Source: Acrasis kona (taxonomy: Eukaryota; Heterolobosea; Eutetramitea; Acrasida; Acrasidae). From it: a DNA stretch of 64,000 nt. The notes beneath the pieces are model-generated. The model was not told the DNA's origin and made no database searches. It worked only from the letters and a program-made list of their open reading frames with translations. Positions 9,541 through 20,556 of the stretch are shown one piece after another. Each line of letters begins with the position of its first letter. The stretch's first letter is position 1. The stretch covers positions 1 through 64,000 of the forward strand of contig JAOPGA020001155.1 in NCBI GenBank assembly GCA_026419775.2, read 5' to 3'. A program made the position numbers and the translations under genes.

Positions 9541-10623
9541 TTATTGTCCAACCATTAACAAGTTTTGGTCTCCACCATCACCTCTAATAAACACCTTCTC
9601 TCCTCTTGATTTGATTGATTCATATACGGCATCCAATACAATCATTGTCTTCTCAGACTCATCACCCCACCTTAATGCAGATTCGCCTAATGGCTCTCTA
9701 GCTTCTTTTGAAAAGTCGTTGATTACCTCTGTTTCCTGCTTGCACTCCTCTACGTCAATAGTCTCGAGTGTATCGGCATCTCCCTTATTCTCAACTGTGT
9801 AGCTGCATTCATTTCTACCATTTCTTTTTGCTGGGCCAACGAAACGATCAACGTGAATGCATTGTTCTTCGGAAATCAAGTCCACCCATTGTCTGTTGCT
9901 TTCTCTCATAGAATTGGTAAATACGGCGGAACGATCATTCGAAAATTGCAAGATTGCATCGACGTCCATTATAGCACCTGTTTGCTTATCAATTGAAGCA
10001 GTTGCAATGACACTGACTGGTAATTCATAATCAAAAGCCCAAAGACTTTTTCTAATGTTGTACCACCCAAGGTCTCCCAAAGCTCCAAATGGCTCCAACT
10101 CTGGATTAAATCTGATTTCTTTGTCTGGGTACTTGGACATGCCATTGAAAGTAAGGCTTGAGAGAACTTTTCTAAGCTTGAAAGATTCTGATGACAAGTA
10201 CTTTGATTTTATCTGAATTGCCCTCTTATGATGGACCCACATGGTGTTGTCCATATACAATACGTTGTTCTCTCTGCAAGCTTTTCTCATATCACGTACT
10301 TCTTTTGCAGATGCTAATGGCTTCTCAACCAAAATGTGTTTCCCTGCTCTAGCTGCTTTGATTGCCCAGTCTGTTCTCAATGAGGTCGGAATCGGAAGGT
10401 ACACTGCATCAACTTCCTTATCGTCTATCAACTCTTGGTATGACCCATACGATCTTGGAATGTTGTTGTCCTTTGCAAACTTTTCTGCCTTCTTTATATC
10501 CCTTGCAGCTACTGCTACAACAGTGGCTAAGGGTGATTCATGAATTGCTTCAGTTACTGCAACAGCAATGTCAGCTGCTGATAAAATGCCGAAACGGAGT
10601 TGTTGGAGTGGGTTGGTGTCCAT
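9541..10623 (-). CDS. Gfo/Idh/MocA-family NAD(P)-dependent oxidoreductase
   Basis: An intronless 360-aa protein. The N-terminal Rossmann fold begins LRFGILSAADIAVAVTEAI and continues with VAVAARDIKKAEKFA and VDAVYLPIPTSLR. HILVEKPLA (~residue 100), the EKP signature whose lysine is catalytic or substrate-binding, follows. The C-terminal alpha/beta domain has LGDLGWYNIR, typical of the family. It most resembles the dimeric dihydrodiol (trans-1,2-dihydrobenzene-1,2-diol) dehydrogenase branch, but substrates across the family vary widely and cannot be read from sequence. Its start is 44 bases from the divergent mitochondrial carrier start. Confidence 0.9.
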   Translation of the reverse strand: MDTNPLQQLRFGILSAADIAVAVTEAIHESPLATVVAVAARDIKKAEKFAKDNNIPRSYGSYQELIDDKEVDAVYLPIPTSLRTDWAIKAARAGKHILVEKPLASAKEVRDMRKACRENNVLYMDNTMWVHHKRAIQIKSKYLSSESFKLRKVLSSLTFNGMSKYPDKEIRFNPELEPFGALGDLGWYNIRKSLWAFDYELPVSVIATASIDKQTGAIMDVDAILQFSNDRSAVFTNSMRESNRQWVDLISEEQCIHVDRFVGPAKRNGRNECSYTVENKGDADTLETIDVEECKQETEVINDFSKEAREPLGESALRWGDESEKTMIVLDAVYESIKSRGEKVFIRGDGGDQNLLMVGQ

Positions 10624-10667
10624 TCTTAAAAAATGTAGCTTACAACCACAGCAAATTTCCGAGCGAC

Positions 10668-11651
10668 ATGAGCGGACATACCACTCAAGTGGTGGATCAT
10701 AGAAGCGCTCGTCGTCATGAAGAAAACAGAAATGTCACAAAGATTTTGCTCAAATTTCTTGCAGGAGGAACCAGCGCGTCAGGGGTCAGTGCTATGATGA
10801 ACTCTTGTGATTTTGCAAAAACTCGCCTTCAAATTCAACAAGCAACAACTGGCGTTCCGAAATACAAGAATTTTCCACAAGCATACTCCACCATTCTAAG
10901 AGAGGAGGGACTTAGAACACTGTTGGGAAGGGGACTTGCAGCAAGCATGGTACGCGAAATGACATACAGTTCGGTGAGAATGGGGATGTATGACCCCGTA
11001 AAGGCCCTATTTACAAAAAGCACTGAAGGAGACCCTGGTTTGTTCATCAAGATAATGTCTGGTGGTATTGCAGGTGCTGTTGGTAGCTTTGTCGCCAATC
11101 CAGCTGATTTGGTCAAAATTAGACAAATGGCAGTTTTACCTGGAGAGACAACCCCCTATAGGAATTGTTTCCACGCTGGTGCACTTATTTATATGAATGA
11201 AGGTGGTATCAAAGGCCTATATCGAGGTGTCACATTGACAGTGGTTCGTGCATCCGTCCTTACGGCAGCACAATTGTCTACCTATGACCATACAAAGCAC
11301 ATCCTAATACACAAAACCTCTGTTTTTGAAGACAACATTTACACTCATTTGTTGAGTAGTTTAGTGGCTGGGTTCTGTACCACTGTAGCCTCAAGCCCTT
11401 TTGACGTGATTAAAACAAGATACAGTAAGTCAAAACAAATAATCAGCCTGTCATAACAATTTTTAGTGAATTCTCCTACAGGCTTCTACAAGAATGCTTT
11501 TGACTGTTTCTTGAAGACATTTAGAAATGAAGGACCAAGAAGTCTTTATAAGGGATTCGCTCCAAACTACCTACGACTAGGAGCGCATTGTATGTTTGCT
11601 CTGCCGCTCTACGAACAAGTTAGGTTACTGTTGGGTTTGACAACAATGTAA
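10668..11651 (+). CDS. Mitochondrial carrier (SLC25), UCP/dicarboxylate-like
   Basis: Two exons (10668-11424, 11467-11651) with a 42-nt intron give 313 aa, the normal carrier length. There are three homologous repeats, each with a carrier signature: SCDFAKTRLQIQ (first, with Ser-Cys replacing the canonical Pro), NPADLVKIRQM and SPFDVIKTRYM, each followed by a YKGF/YRGV-type (L)LGRGL segment. Carriers exchange metabolites across the inner mitochondrial membrane. Overall pattern is closest to the uncoupling-protein/dicarboxylate/oxoglutarate group, but the substrate is not certain. The start is the ATG of MSGHTTQVVDHRS. It converges on TSG101 with 35 bases between stops. Confidence 0.9.
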
Positions 11652-11686
11652 TTCAAAATGTAACAATAGTGTTTAAAACAATAACT

Positions 11687-12930
11687 TTATTTTTGCTGTT
11701 GTTGAGCCAAAGAAATTTTTTTGAGTAGAGCCTTCTTCATGAACTGTTGCCTCGATGCCTCTCTTACAAACTAAAACCAATGTTAAAAACAATTTCGTCT
11801 TTGAAAGGCTTACGTTCAAGAAGGTGTCAAGATCAATGGATTTGTATTGAAGTGCTTTATCCAAATAGTACACAAAGTCATCGATCGCATTCTCCTCAGC
11901 AATAAGATCCAATATTCTATTGTAACGGTTAAATGATGAACAAATAAAATCATACTGTTTAGAGTAAATATCTTCAGGTTCAATGGCCTTGTCCACGTCA
12001 ATTCCCTTGCTTTCGTGGTTCTGAATGTATAATTCGCAAGCAGCAAGCTTCTTGTTGAGTGCCTCCAATTCGTCATCAATCACCTTCTCTTCACCACCAA
12101 CCATGTCGTTCAATTGAGTTAATTTCTGTGAACGGGAGTTAAGTTCGTCTTGAGTGTCAAGTTCAGCCTTTAAGCTCTTTGTGGTGTCTTCGACTAAAGG
12201 CCTTAGTTTATACTCTATTTTGGAAATTAATTGTCTCCTGATTGTTTCACGTATTTGTTGTGGACCGTTCTGGTAATTGAGGTGAGGTTGTGTGGAGTAG
12301 GGATTGTTGGTTGCAGATGGATTGTATTGAGGAGAGGGATATTGTGATGGTGGAAGTGTGGAGGTAGGAGGAGGAGGTGGCGTTTGGACATTTGATTTTT
12401 GAAATACTGGTGGCTCTTGGCCAAACACCGCGGATAAATGATTGATCAACTCATACAAGTTTGACTTTTGAGCGTTCCACTTTAATGGTTACTATTAACG
12501 TCCGTAAAATTACTTACTTCGCTTAAATAGGGTAAGTAGCAACGCCCAGTGCTGTCGACATGAGGGTGCCTCGGCTTTATAATCATGCTTTCGTTGGGAT
12601 CGACATAGGATAGTGGTGGGTGGTAAGGATACATCTCGGGTATAAATAATTTCACGGGAATGTTGTATTTCTCGTTCCTATAATACATAGGGATAGTGCC
12701 CTGCAAAGTAAGCACTGTAATTACTCTTTCGTTTTGCAATTCTTAAAAGTGTTATTCAATACATAAACTTTTATACATACTCATTGTCCCGATCTTAGGG
12801 GTCAATGTTGGAAGGTTGTTGATGAGGGTCATTACATCAAGTTTTATACGAGGAACTGAAGCGGTGAGTGTGCTGTTCATGAGTACTTCTTACTGTTGGT
12901 TTGCTGGTATACGTAGCCTAATTGGGCCAT
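11687..12930 (-). CDS. TSG101/Vps23, ESCRT-I subunit
   Basis: Five exons (12894-12930, 12781-12855, 12518-12741, 11814-12479, 11687-11770) with introns of 38, 39, 38 and 43 nt give 361 aa. Residues 1-140 form the UEV domain: LTLQGTIPMYYRNEKYNIP, PYHPPLSYV, YLPYLSEW, and VFGQEPPVF; as in the family it lacks the E2 catalytic cysteine. A Pro-rich linker (about 145-185) and a long coiled coil follow. The C-terminal steadiness box is in the last exons (DTFLNFVREASRQQFMKKALL). ESCRT-I sorts ubiquitinated cargo into endosomal multivesicular bodies. The first 12-codon exon is inferred by frame and is the least certain part. Confidence 0.9.
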
Positions 12931-13222
12931 GCACCCATCGAGGGTCTGCTGGAGATATCTTGCACCGTCCGACGTTGAGTACATGCTCTATTATTAAATT
13001 AGAAGAATCAAACTAATTACAAAGAAACCATTTCGAAAGACCATAACTGACATAAATTTTCTTCTAGATAGCATGGGTATACATTTAATCATCATAAGTT
13101 AAGATTTTATCACCACGAATGCTCAAGTTGCAAATATAAAAACATGACCCGCCCACACTAACATAATTAGTATTTGTAATGATTGATTTTGCGCTAAATA
13201 AACAAAAACCATTCGCGCCGGA

Positions 13223-15838
13223 ATGGGTCTAGCAGAGTTTGAAACTCTAGAAGAACTTGGAAAAGGAACTTATGGCAAGGTATACAAAGTAAGAAGGAGA
13301 AGTAACAACCAAATATGTGTTAGAAAACAAGTATCACTTGAGGGAATGAGTGCTTCTGATAGAGAGGTGACATTAAATGAAGCTAGAGTTATGAGCCAAT
13401 GTGAGCACTTCAACATAATCAAATATCAAGATAGCTTTATTGAGGATAACAATCTTAACATAATAATGGACTTTGCAGCCGGTAGTGACTTGTCACAAAA
13501 AATCAAATCATCAAAGTAATTTTGAAATATGGAGTAAAGACTAATACCATAGGTCACCTATCCCTGAAGATTTATTATGGAACTATTTGATTCAGATATC
13601 GCAAGGACTCAAATATCTTCATGATAAAAGGATACTGCATCGAGATATCAAACCACAAAATATTTTTCTTGACCATGACAACAATGTTAAAATTGGTGAC
13701 ATGGGATTAGGTCGGATTCTTGGACCCACATCTAATTTTGCACACACTGGGGTCGGGACTCCTCTGTACTTCTCACCTGAACTATGTAGAGAAGAACCTT
13801 ATAATCACAAGAGTGACATATGGGCGTTTGGTTGTTTAATGTTTGAGCTTGCTTCTTTTAAACCACCTTTCATTGCAAGCAATCAAATCGCATTAGCAAA
13901 GTAAACCATGAACTAATATAAATTCTGATTATTTCCTAGAAAAATAGTTGGTGAGACGCCCCAGCCGTTACCAAAAATGTATTCAATGGAACTGCAATTT
14001 TTAATTTTCAAGATGCTTGAGAAGGATTCTTCTAAAAGACCAGACATTAATCAAATGCTAAATTATTCCACTGTTAGGCTACGTATACAGAAGGCAAAAT
14101 TAAGACATAAAGAGTTGAAGTTAGCAGAACATGTAAGACAAACAACAACGAATGACCAATAACCAATATAGCTTGCTTTAACGGAAAAACAATTACGCTT
14201 AGAGTATCAAAATAAGACTGAAATGTTGGAGAGGAGATTTGCAGAAAAAGAAAAGAAATTGTTAGAAGATATAGAAGCACTGGTAAGTACTATATTGTGT
14301 ACGAACGAAATAACTATAATCAGAGGAGGAGGGAAGCGGCTCATGAAATTAGAGTTCGAAATTTTGAGGAGAAGCAACAAAAATTAAATCCAGATAAATT
14401 TAATCCTGATAAAATTGAGTCGATAAGATCTCCTCACACACCTGATCGTGTACGCGAACCTATAGTTCAGGAGAGCCCATCAAGGATAAGCCCAAAATAT
14501 TACCAAGAGAATGCCACCAAAGTACTCTCTGACAAATATAGAGATGTAACGTTATCATCTTGATCAAATTTTAACACTGCCTTTAGTTCTGCAACCAGAT
14601 TGATAATGCTATAAATAGTCCCAATAGAAGACCAAAGTCTGCGCCGTCGACACCAATCCAACAACAAAGTAGCAAGCAAACCAAGATAGAAAAAGATGTA
14701 CGGATGCCGATGACTCCTGTTCCATCGAGTAATATAAGCAGAGATATCAAGGAGAAGAGACCTTCAACTGCTTATGCTAAGACCTCATCTTCTAATGTGA
14801 GTGCCTACTATTTGGGGTTAACATCAAGGGAACAGTCAAGAACAATTCCAACATTCCAGTCTTATTTTAACTGGACCAAACGTTTCAATACTACACCAAG
14901 TTCAAAATCAGTTTGGAATCCTGAAGAAAAGGTATGAAAATTAACAATTTTGATTTAAATTCTTGTAGTATAAATTGAATGGTAAAGTAGACGATGGTCT
15001 TTTGATTTGTTACAAGACCGATGCAACAAGCGCGCTCAAGAACAAACATAAAATACAGCATATTATGCTAGTGATTAATAATAAACTAAATAAAATTCCG
15101 TTTGATAATCCCCAAAAAATGCAACCCAGCAAGTACGCAGCTGATGGTGCGAATGTAAGATACCTTGTTAAAATTGATAGGGAGGTCGTCAGAAATAAAA
15201 ATCCCTCTCACATCAAAATTAAATTTGATGATTCGAATTTAATATCAGAGGTTTTGGTGCTGAGATATGAGGTCAGACTATTAGAAATGGCCATGATACA
15301 AAAAATAACATTAGGGGTAAAGGAGAACTTGGCACCAACCATTAAAAGAGAGGTCACCAATTTTTTAAATCCTAAATTGCTGAAAAGCCCCCACTCAAAT
15401 GTAGTAACGCCAAAGAAATCTTCTCTAAAGCAAAACAGCGCTACCAATTTAAATAATGTAAGCATCACAAGTAGTATAGCAAGCATTTGTGGTGAGGAGG
15501 ACATGTCAAAACTCTTATCCTTGCTCAAGAATAAAAAGAAGAATGACTTGGCCAAGAAGAACATTGAAGAGGGAAATGTCACCCCTAATCAACGCCGAAA
15601 ACCTGACCCCCAATATTCTTTTACGAAAAATAGTCCATTCCATTCTCCAATCCTCTACAATTCTCCAAGGGTGCTTGATGATGACTCTCCTAAAAGGTTA
15701 AATAAACTATTTCAAAGTAGAATGGAGCAGGAAGGCATAATTATGGATAGAGAGAGGGAAGATGATTTTTTTTCAAGAGAAAACCGAACACTTCAACAAC
15801 TCCGACAGGACTTGAAATGGAAAACTCCTGAAAAATAA
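13223..15838 (+). CDS. NEK (NimA-related) protein kinase with long C-terminal region
   Basis: Seven exons (13223-13515, 13553-13900, 13940-14132, 14172-14282, 14324-14545, 14587-14931, 14969-15838) join with introns of 37-41 nt to 793 aa. A further 39-nt in-frame GT-AG segment at 14797-14835 may be removed, giving 780 aa. The kinase domain spans about residues 1-275: Gly loop GKGTYGKV, lysine in CVRKQV, HRDIKPQN, and a DMG motif where most kinases have DFG, then GVGTPLYFSPELC. The Met-Ser after the VAIK strand (EGMS) is NEK-like. Coiled coil and Ser/Pro-rich tail follow, then a ~290-aa C-terminal region of unknown fold. NEKs act in mitosis, centrosomes and flagella. Confidence 0.92.
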
Positions 15839-15905
15839 ATATTACAATTATTTTAGTCAACTGTTCGTTTAGGATCCGTTATTTCAAATAAACAAAAAAT
15901 CGGTT

Positions 15906-17415
15906 ATGAATCATCTACGTATTGATACACCACAAGTAGAAGAAAATGTATGGGGCTCGGATTCACCCAACAAAGGCAATTTAAATTATTCACCGTATGC
16001 GTCGCCAAGTGGCAGACTAATTAAAAGAACACGTTACTACACCCCACCCAGTTCCCCCATAGTAGATAGATTCATACCAAACAGAGCCATTCAAGACACT
16101 GAAGTAGCTAGATATAAGTTATTCGTGTCACAGTTTAATGAAAAAGATGAAATACAAGGCGAAGAGGAAGAACATAAAGACGTACCAGACTATAGCACCT
16201 CTCTGTATACAAATGCACTCGAAGAACGTTTATTCGACGGCGCAAGCGTTAGGAAGAGCAGGATTTTAAATTTTTCAGATTTTTCGTCACCAAACTCGCC
16301 CAAAAGTAAATTAACAAGCTGCAGCACGTCGCAACTACACAACAATTTACGTGCAATATATAATGTAAAATCAAAGGAGCGAAGGCTCCCCCAGATCAAA
16401 GACAACAAGAAGAAGCATCAGCACGACGCCAGAAAGAATTCTAGATGCGCCCGCATTGATTGACGATTTTTACCTCAATCTCATGGATTGGAGCGGAGAG
16501 AACCAATTAGCCGTCGCACTAAGCGAGAGCGTGTATTTATTCAATGCAGAGACGGGGGACATTAACAAATTAATGTCATGCCAAGGATCCGGAAACAATG
16601 TCACCAGCGTTTCCTTCACCAGCGACTCCAACTACTTGGCCATCGGAACCAGTCAAAATGACGTACAAATATGGGACCTCGAAAAAAACATCAAATTAAG
16701 AAGCATGAGAGGGCACGCAGCAAGAGTAGGAGCGCTCAGCTGGAACAAGGAAGTGTTGAGCAGCGGAAGCAGAGATGGTAAAATTATGAACCACGACGTT
16801 AGAATATCGCAACACTTGCTTTCCACGCTCGACGGTCACGCACAAGAGGTGTGTGGTCTCAAATGGTCTCCGGACGGCACGTCGCTGGCCAGCGGCGGCA
16901 ACGACAACATTCTAAACATTTGGGACTCCAACGTTATATCCGGCGGAGGAAGCAGCACCCGCTACTCCTTCAACCAACACCAAGCTGCGGTCAAAGCGCT
17001 AGCCTGGTGCCCATGGCAGAGCAATTTATTGGCGTCGGGTGGCGGTACGGCGGACAGAAAGATGATGTTCTGGAACACTGCCAATGGCTCGCTGGTCAAC
17101 AGCATCGACACCAAATCGCAGGTGTGTGCGTTGGCTTGGAGCAAGCATGACAAGGAGTTGGTGTCGTCCCATGGCTTCAGCCAGAATCAACTCTGCGTGT
17201 GGAAGTATCCAACGCTGACAAAGGTCGCAGAGTTGACGGGTCATACGAGCAGGGTCCTACATTTGGCGCAGAGTCCTGACGGTGCCACTATTGTTTCCGG
17301 CGCGGGGGACGAGACGCTGCGCTTTTGGAAGATATTCTCGCCCAAGCCGCAGTGCATCGGGAATAATTCAATGACACAGACCAAATCGGTTTACCCGTGC
17401 ATGAGCATAAGATGA
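15906..17415 (+). CDS. Cdc20/Cdh1 (Fizzy-family) APC/C co-activator
   Basis: Two exons (15906-16364, 16402-17415) with a 37-nt intron give 490 aa. The C-box DRFIPNR is at residues 54-60 and binds the anaphase-promoting complex. The entry to the propeller reads TPERILDAPALIDDFYLNLMDWS, and seven WD40 blades follow (GHAARVGALSW, GHAQEVCGLKWSPDG, SGAGDETLRFWKIF and others). The chain ends in Ile-Arg, the IR tail that docks on APC3. SGAGDETLRFW and LTGH are slightly more Cdh1-like than Cdc20-like. The protein directs ubiquitination of cyclins and securin. The WD40 exon is noticeably more GC-rich in third positions than its neighbours. Confidence 0.95.
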
Positions 17416-17526
17416 TGTACCTAGCATTAGGTAGGTGTTGTATTTTGTTCTTGTTGTTTCTTTTTGTCATGTTATTTGTTGTTTTGTATTATAGTTTTTT
17501 TTAACACCTCTTTTTCTATAGCTCCA

Positions 17527-17542
17527 GGGTTGGCAACAACCC
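17527..17542 (+). other. Small hairpin with GCAA tetraloop
   Basis: In the 215-bp gap between the Cdc20/Cdh1 stop and the next carrier, GGGTTG-GCAA-CAACCC forms a perfect six-pair stem closed by a GNRA-type loop, in an otherwise AT-rich spacer. It could be a 3'-UTR element or part of a small RNA. It could also be chance. Confidence 0.4.
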
Positions 17543-17630
17543 GCCCCTCGATTCAAAAGAAATTTATAAAAACCTTTTTTGTTCAAATATTGTTGTTTTT
17601 CTTGTTTGATTTACAATTGTCTTTTGTTGA

Positions 17631-18673
17631 ATGACTGAAGAGTTGTTGGTGGCTACAACACCTAATGGACGATCCGAACTAAGTGCACACGAGCATGTAG
17701 CCTCAGCGTCGTTTGCGGGAGTGCTGGGTTGTTGCGTAGGGTTTCCTTTCGATACAGTTAAAGGTTTGGATTTTGATGACAACTTTCTTGAGAATTAAAC
17801 ATTTAGTGAGAATGCAAACATCAAATGGGGCCTATAGCGGAATAATGGATTGTACACAAAAGACGTATAGAGAAGGCATACGCAGATTTTATGGTAAAGA
17901 CGTGCTGAATCAATGTTGATTACATTCGCAGGTGGACTTTCGGCTCAAATAAGTGTTGCAGCTTTTTTGCAATCTGTAATCTTCGGCTCTAATAGAGTGT
18001 TCAACAACATTCTAGGAGTGGACAAAAACAACCTGAGACATTATAGTGATTGGTCGCGCATGTGGATATCAGGTGTTATGACAGGTGTGTGCATTTCGTT
18101 GATCGCAACACCCACAGAACAAGTCAAGGTCATGTACGTAGATTAGCCTTAGTTGTGTTGAGTGACTCCATTTTAGGGTACAGAGTGGCAAGAGCAAGTC
18201 ACCTTGGATAAGTGCATCAAAGTTATATTCAAATTTGGGATTGAAGGGATTGTACAGGGGATGGATCACCACAGCTGCAAGAGAGACACTATATTATGGA
18301 CCATACTTTGTCGTTTATGAATCTGTCCGCAGGTTTTTAACGGGCTCTAAAAATGATGGGCAAGTACATTTAATCCAAAGCATGCTGAGTGGCGGAATTG
18401 CAGGTTGCGCTGGATGGTTTGTTATTTTACCAACAGATTACATCAAAACAGTATGATAACACAGATACTTGGAGTTGACTTTGATAGAGAATGCAAAATG
18501 ATTCCGTAACCAATCCACAATACAAAGGAATATGGGATTGTGCCAAACAGAGCTACAAAAGTGGTGGAGTTAGAGTATTCTATACTGGATTGACATTAAC
18601 ATTGTTGCGCGCCTTCCCAGTCCACTCTACAGTGTTCATAACAATGGAAACTTTAAAGTCTCTTATTTTGTGA
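17631..18673 (+). CDS. Mitochondrial carrier (SLC25 family)
   Basis: Five exons (17631-17763, 17807-17893, 17932-18133, 18177-18450, 18488-18673) with introns of 43, 38, 43 and 37 nt give 293 aa. The three carrier repeats show GFPFDTVKVRMQ, ATPTEQVKVMVQ and LPTDYIKTRMQ. The second has Glu-Gln in place of the usual acidic/hydrophobic pair. YRGWITTAARETLYYGPYF and FYTGLTLTLLRAFP are typical odd/even helix contacts. It resembles the amino-acid/acylcarnitine carrier branch (SLC25A20/29/45-48), by inference. Its first exon ATG opens MTEELLVATTPNG. It follows Cdc20/Cdh1 in tandem. Confidence 0.9.
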
Positions 18674-18770
18674 AGAACAACACAACAATAAATAATTTAA
18701 ATGTTTATTTGAAAAAGATGTTGGATTGTTACGTTCGAAGTGCAGTAAAAACTACGTGGAGGAAACAATA

Positions 18771-19246
18771 TTATAACACATTCTATAATTTTTAATAAAT
18801 TAGGGATTATAGTATTTTACCTCTGTCGCAAGTTCACTTGTGTTTTCTATCAAGCATTTAACAAAGATACCATCTTCGTTTTGGTGAGTTGGGAATACAT
18901 AGACGTATGTGTTAACAGATACTGGTCTCAATCTCAACTCTTCATTATCGTCAAGAAAAGGACTCTTTATATGTTAGTAATCATTTGTAATGTGTTACAT
19001 CAAATATTCTCTCGATGAATGAACGTCTATTGGTATTTTCTGTCGATTCACTATTTGGATGTCCTCTTCCAAATAACATTCTCATTATCGTCTTTCTACC
19101 ACGAAAGGTAAGAAATCCTTTCTATTTAATATTATTCAAATAGTGTTCAAACCTAGTATACTTATAAGTACAAAAGATATTAACGAATAGTATCCTTTAT
19201 CGTTTTGACCACCCTCTGAACCATTTCCTTTTCTTCTGCTTTTCAT
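18771..19246 (-). CDS. Small hypothetical protein, four short exons
   Basis: No long frame exists, but four exons (19172-19246, 18999-19121, 18821-18964, 18771-18782) with GT-AG introns of 50, 34 and 38 nt join in frame to 117 aa. The start is MKSRRKGNGSEGGQNDKG. The 34-nt intron has TACTAAC ahead of AAG. The most protein-like part is RLRPVSVNTYVYVFPTHQNEDG followed by IFVKCLIENTSELATE. I do not recognise the family. The small size and weak evidence mean the exon borders, especially the last 12-nt exon, may be wrong. Confidence 0.45.
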
Positions 19247-19442
19247 GTTCATATTTCATTGATTGTAAAGAAGAAGTCAACCTTACTGTGTGCCAGTATT
19301 TGCTTATACAGCAACAAAAACCTTAACTTGAGTCCAGACAACATGGCTTTTATTGAACGACATTAAAGAACAAGTCTTGCAAAATAAAAGTTGTGAAGTT
19401 CATTGTTTTTCGTGTTTTTTCTGAAAGTAATCAGATATACCC

Positions 19443-19543
19443 TTATTCCTTTGTTTTTGTAGATTGGTGGAGTTCATTTAACGCTGCTTGCTGCTCCTCG
19501 GTGTGCTCATCTTCGTAGTACCCAGGTTTAAAGCGATGAGTTG
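19443..19543 (-). CDS. Probable last exon of an unresolved minus-strand gene
   Basis: The minus strand reads ATHRFKPGYYEDEHTEEQ through to a TAA at 19443. It is preceded by a TTTTGAG acceptor with CTAAT upstream. Further upstream on the same strand are frames that look coding (IIKSYFDGLQLVL, then SLDLDIQLIEQLFEHF), but the donors needed are poor (GTCATC, GTTCAA) and they overlap the 5' part of the next plus-strand gene. Treat this as a fragment of a small gene whose structure I could not settle. Confidence 0.3.
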
Positions 19544-19615
19544 CTCAAAATTAGCCATTTAAATACCGCGTGATGACCTAGTACAAGCTGAAGCCCATCA
19601 AAGTATGATTTAATT

Positions 19616-20424
19616 ATGTTGTTGTTTTCAGTCCCCTTGTTGTCATTTCCATTGTAAATTGAACAAAATGTTCAAACAACTGTTCGATGAGCTGAATATC
19701 CAAATCAAGACTCCCCCATTTCAACTTATCACCATTAGAACTAAGATCATTGAGCACTATTAATAATGAGCCGCACACGTCTATTCTTCCAAAGCAATAC
19801 CTCGAATTTTGCTCTGAAATTGGACCTGGCTCATTAGGTCCTTTTCAAATTTTCGGAATTCTACCACAACATCAGTTCAATGCCGACTATCGATTTTACA
19901 CTGGATATGTGCAGCAAAAAATAGCAGCAGAGCAGATGGAAGTCACAATAAAGGTTCATTCTTTTCCGATGGATGAGTTGATAATTTTCGCAAAATACAA
20001 AGAACAAAAAGGAGGGTGGTTAGCGTGGAGGAAAAGAAAAGATGAACAAAGTGCAAGGGAGGACGTGTATTATTTACGTGACGAGCAGAAAACACGGCCA
20101 CCCTCTATAGTGAGTAGCAATCTAAAAGAGCTGATAGTCGGAATATGTGATGGATCTGTTGTACAGCAGATTAAAGATGAATTCACAGAGATTGTTGAGG
20201 AGTCTGATTCTGACTCTGATTCAGAGGAGGGAAGGGTTGAGGAAGAACTAATCTCCTTTACGCCTCACTCTGCTCCAAAGTCATTTTTAGAGGAGGATGG
20301 ACCACCCCTTCCGGAAAGTGAAAGGACTTCTACAAACTCAATAAATTCCCTTCTGCTTGGTGTAGCAGATAAATTTAATGTAAACTCATCAGTCCAAGAA
20401 GACGAAGAAGACTGGAGTGATTAA
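19616..20424 (+). CDS. Hypothetical protein with acidic C-terminus
   Basis: The main exon is open from about 19710 to a TAA at 20424. It contains FGILPQHQFNADYRFYTGYV and GGWLAWRKRKDEQSARED, then a Ser/Asp/Glu-rich tail ending DEEDWSD. No in-frame ATG occurs before residue ~64, so there must be an upstream exon. One phase-compatible choice is ATG at 19616 with exon 19616-19653 and a 56-nt intron to 19709, but this is not certain. The family was not recognised. Acidic C-terminal tails of this kind occur in trafficking and nuclear proteins, which is not enough to assign a function. Confidence 0.55.
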
Positions 20425-20556
20425 ATTAGTTCTTTTGTTTAACTATTATTTCATTTTCTATTGTCCTAGGGAAACCAATTTTGAAAACTGAGTAATTGAC
20501 AGGTCAACTTGTCTGGGATTGGTCAATCAAAAGTAAAAACAAAGCCCGTCCCAACC

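Noticed and set aside
14704..14937. Possible separate short gene in the NEK tail
   Set aside because: It is flanked by phase-0 introns on both sides and continues the same frame as the kinase, so it is an exon.
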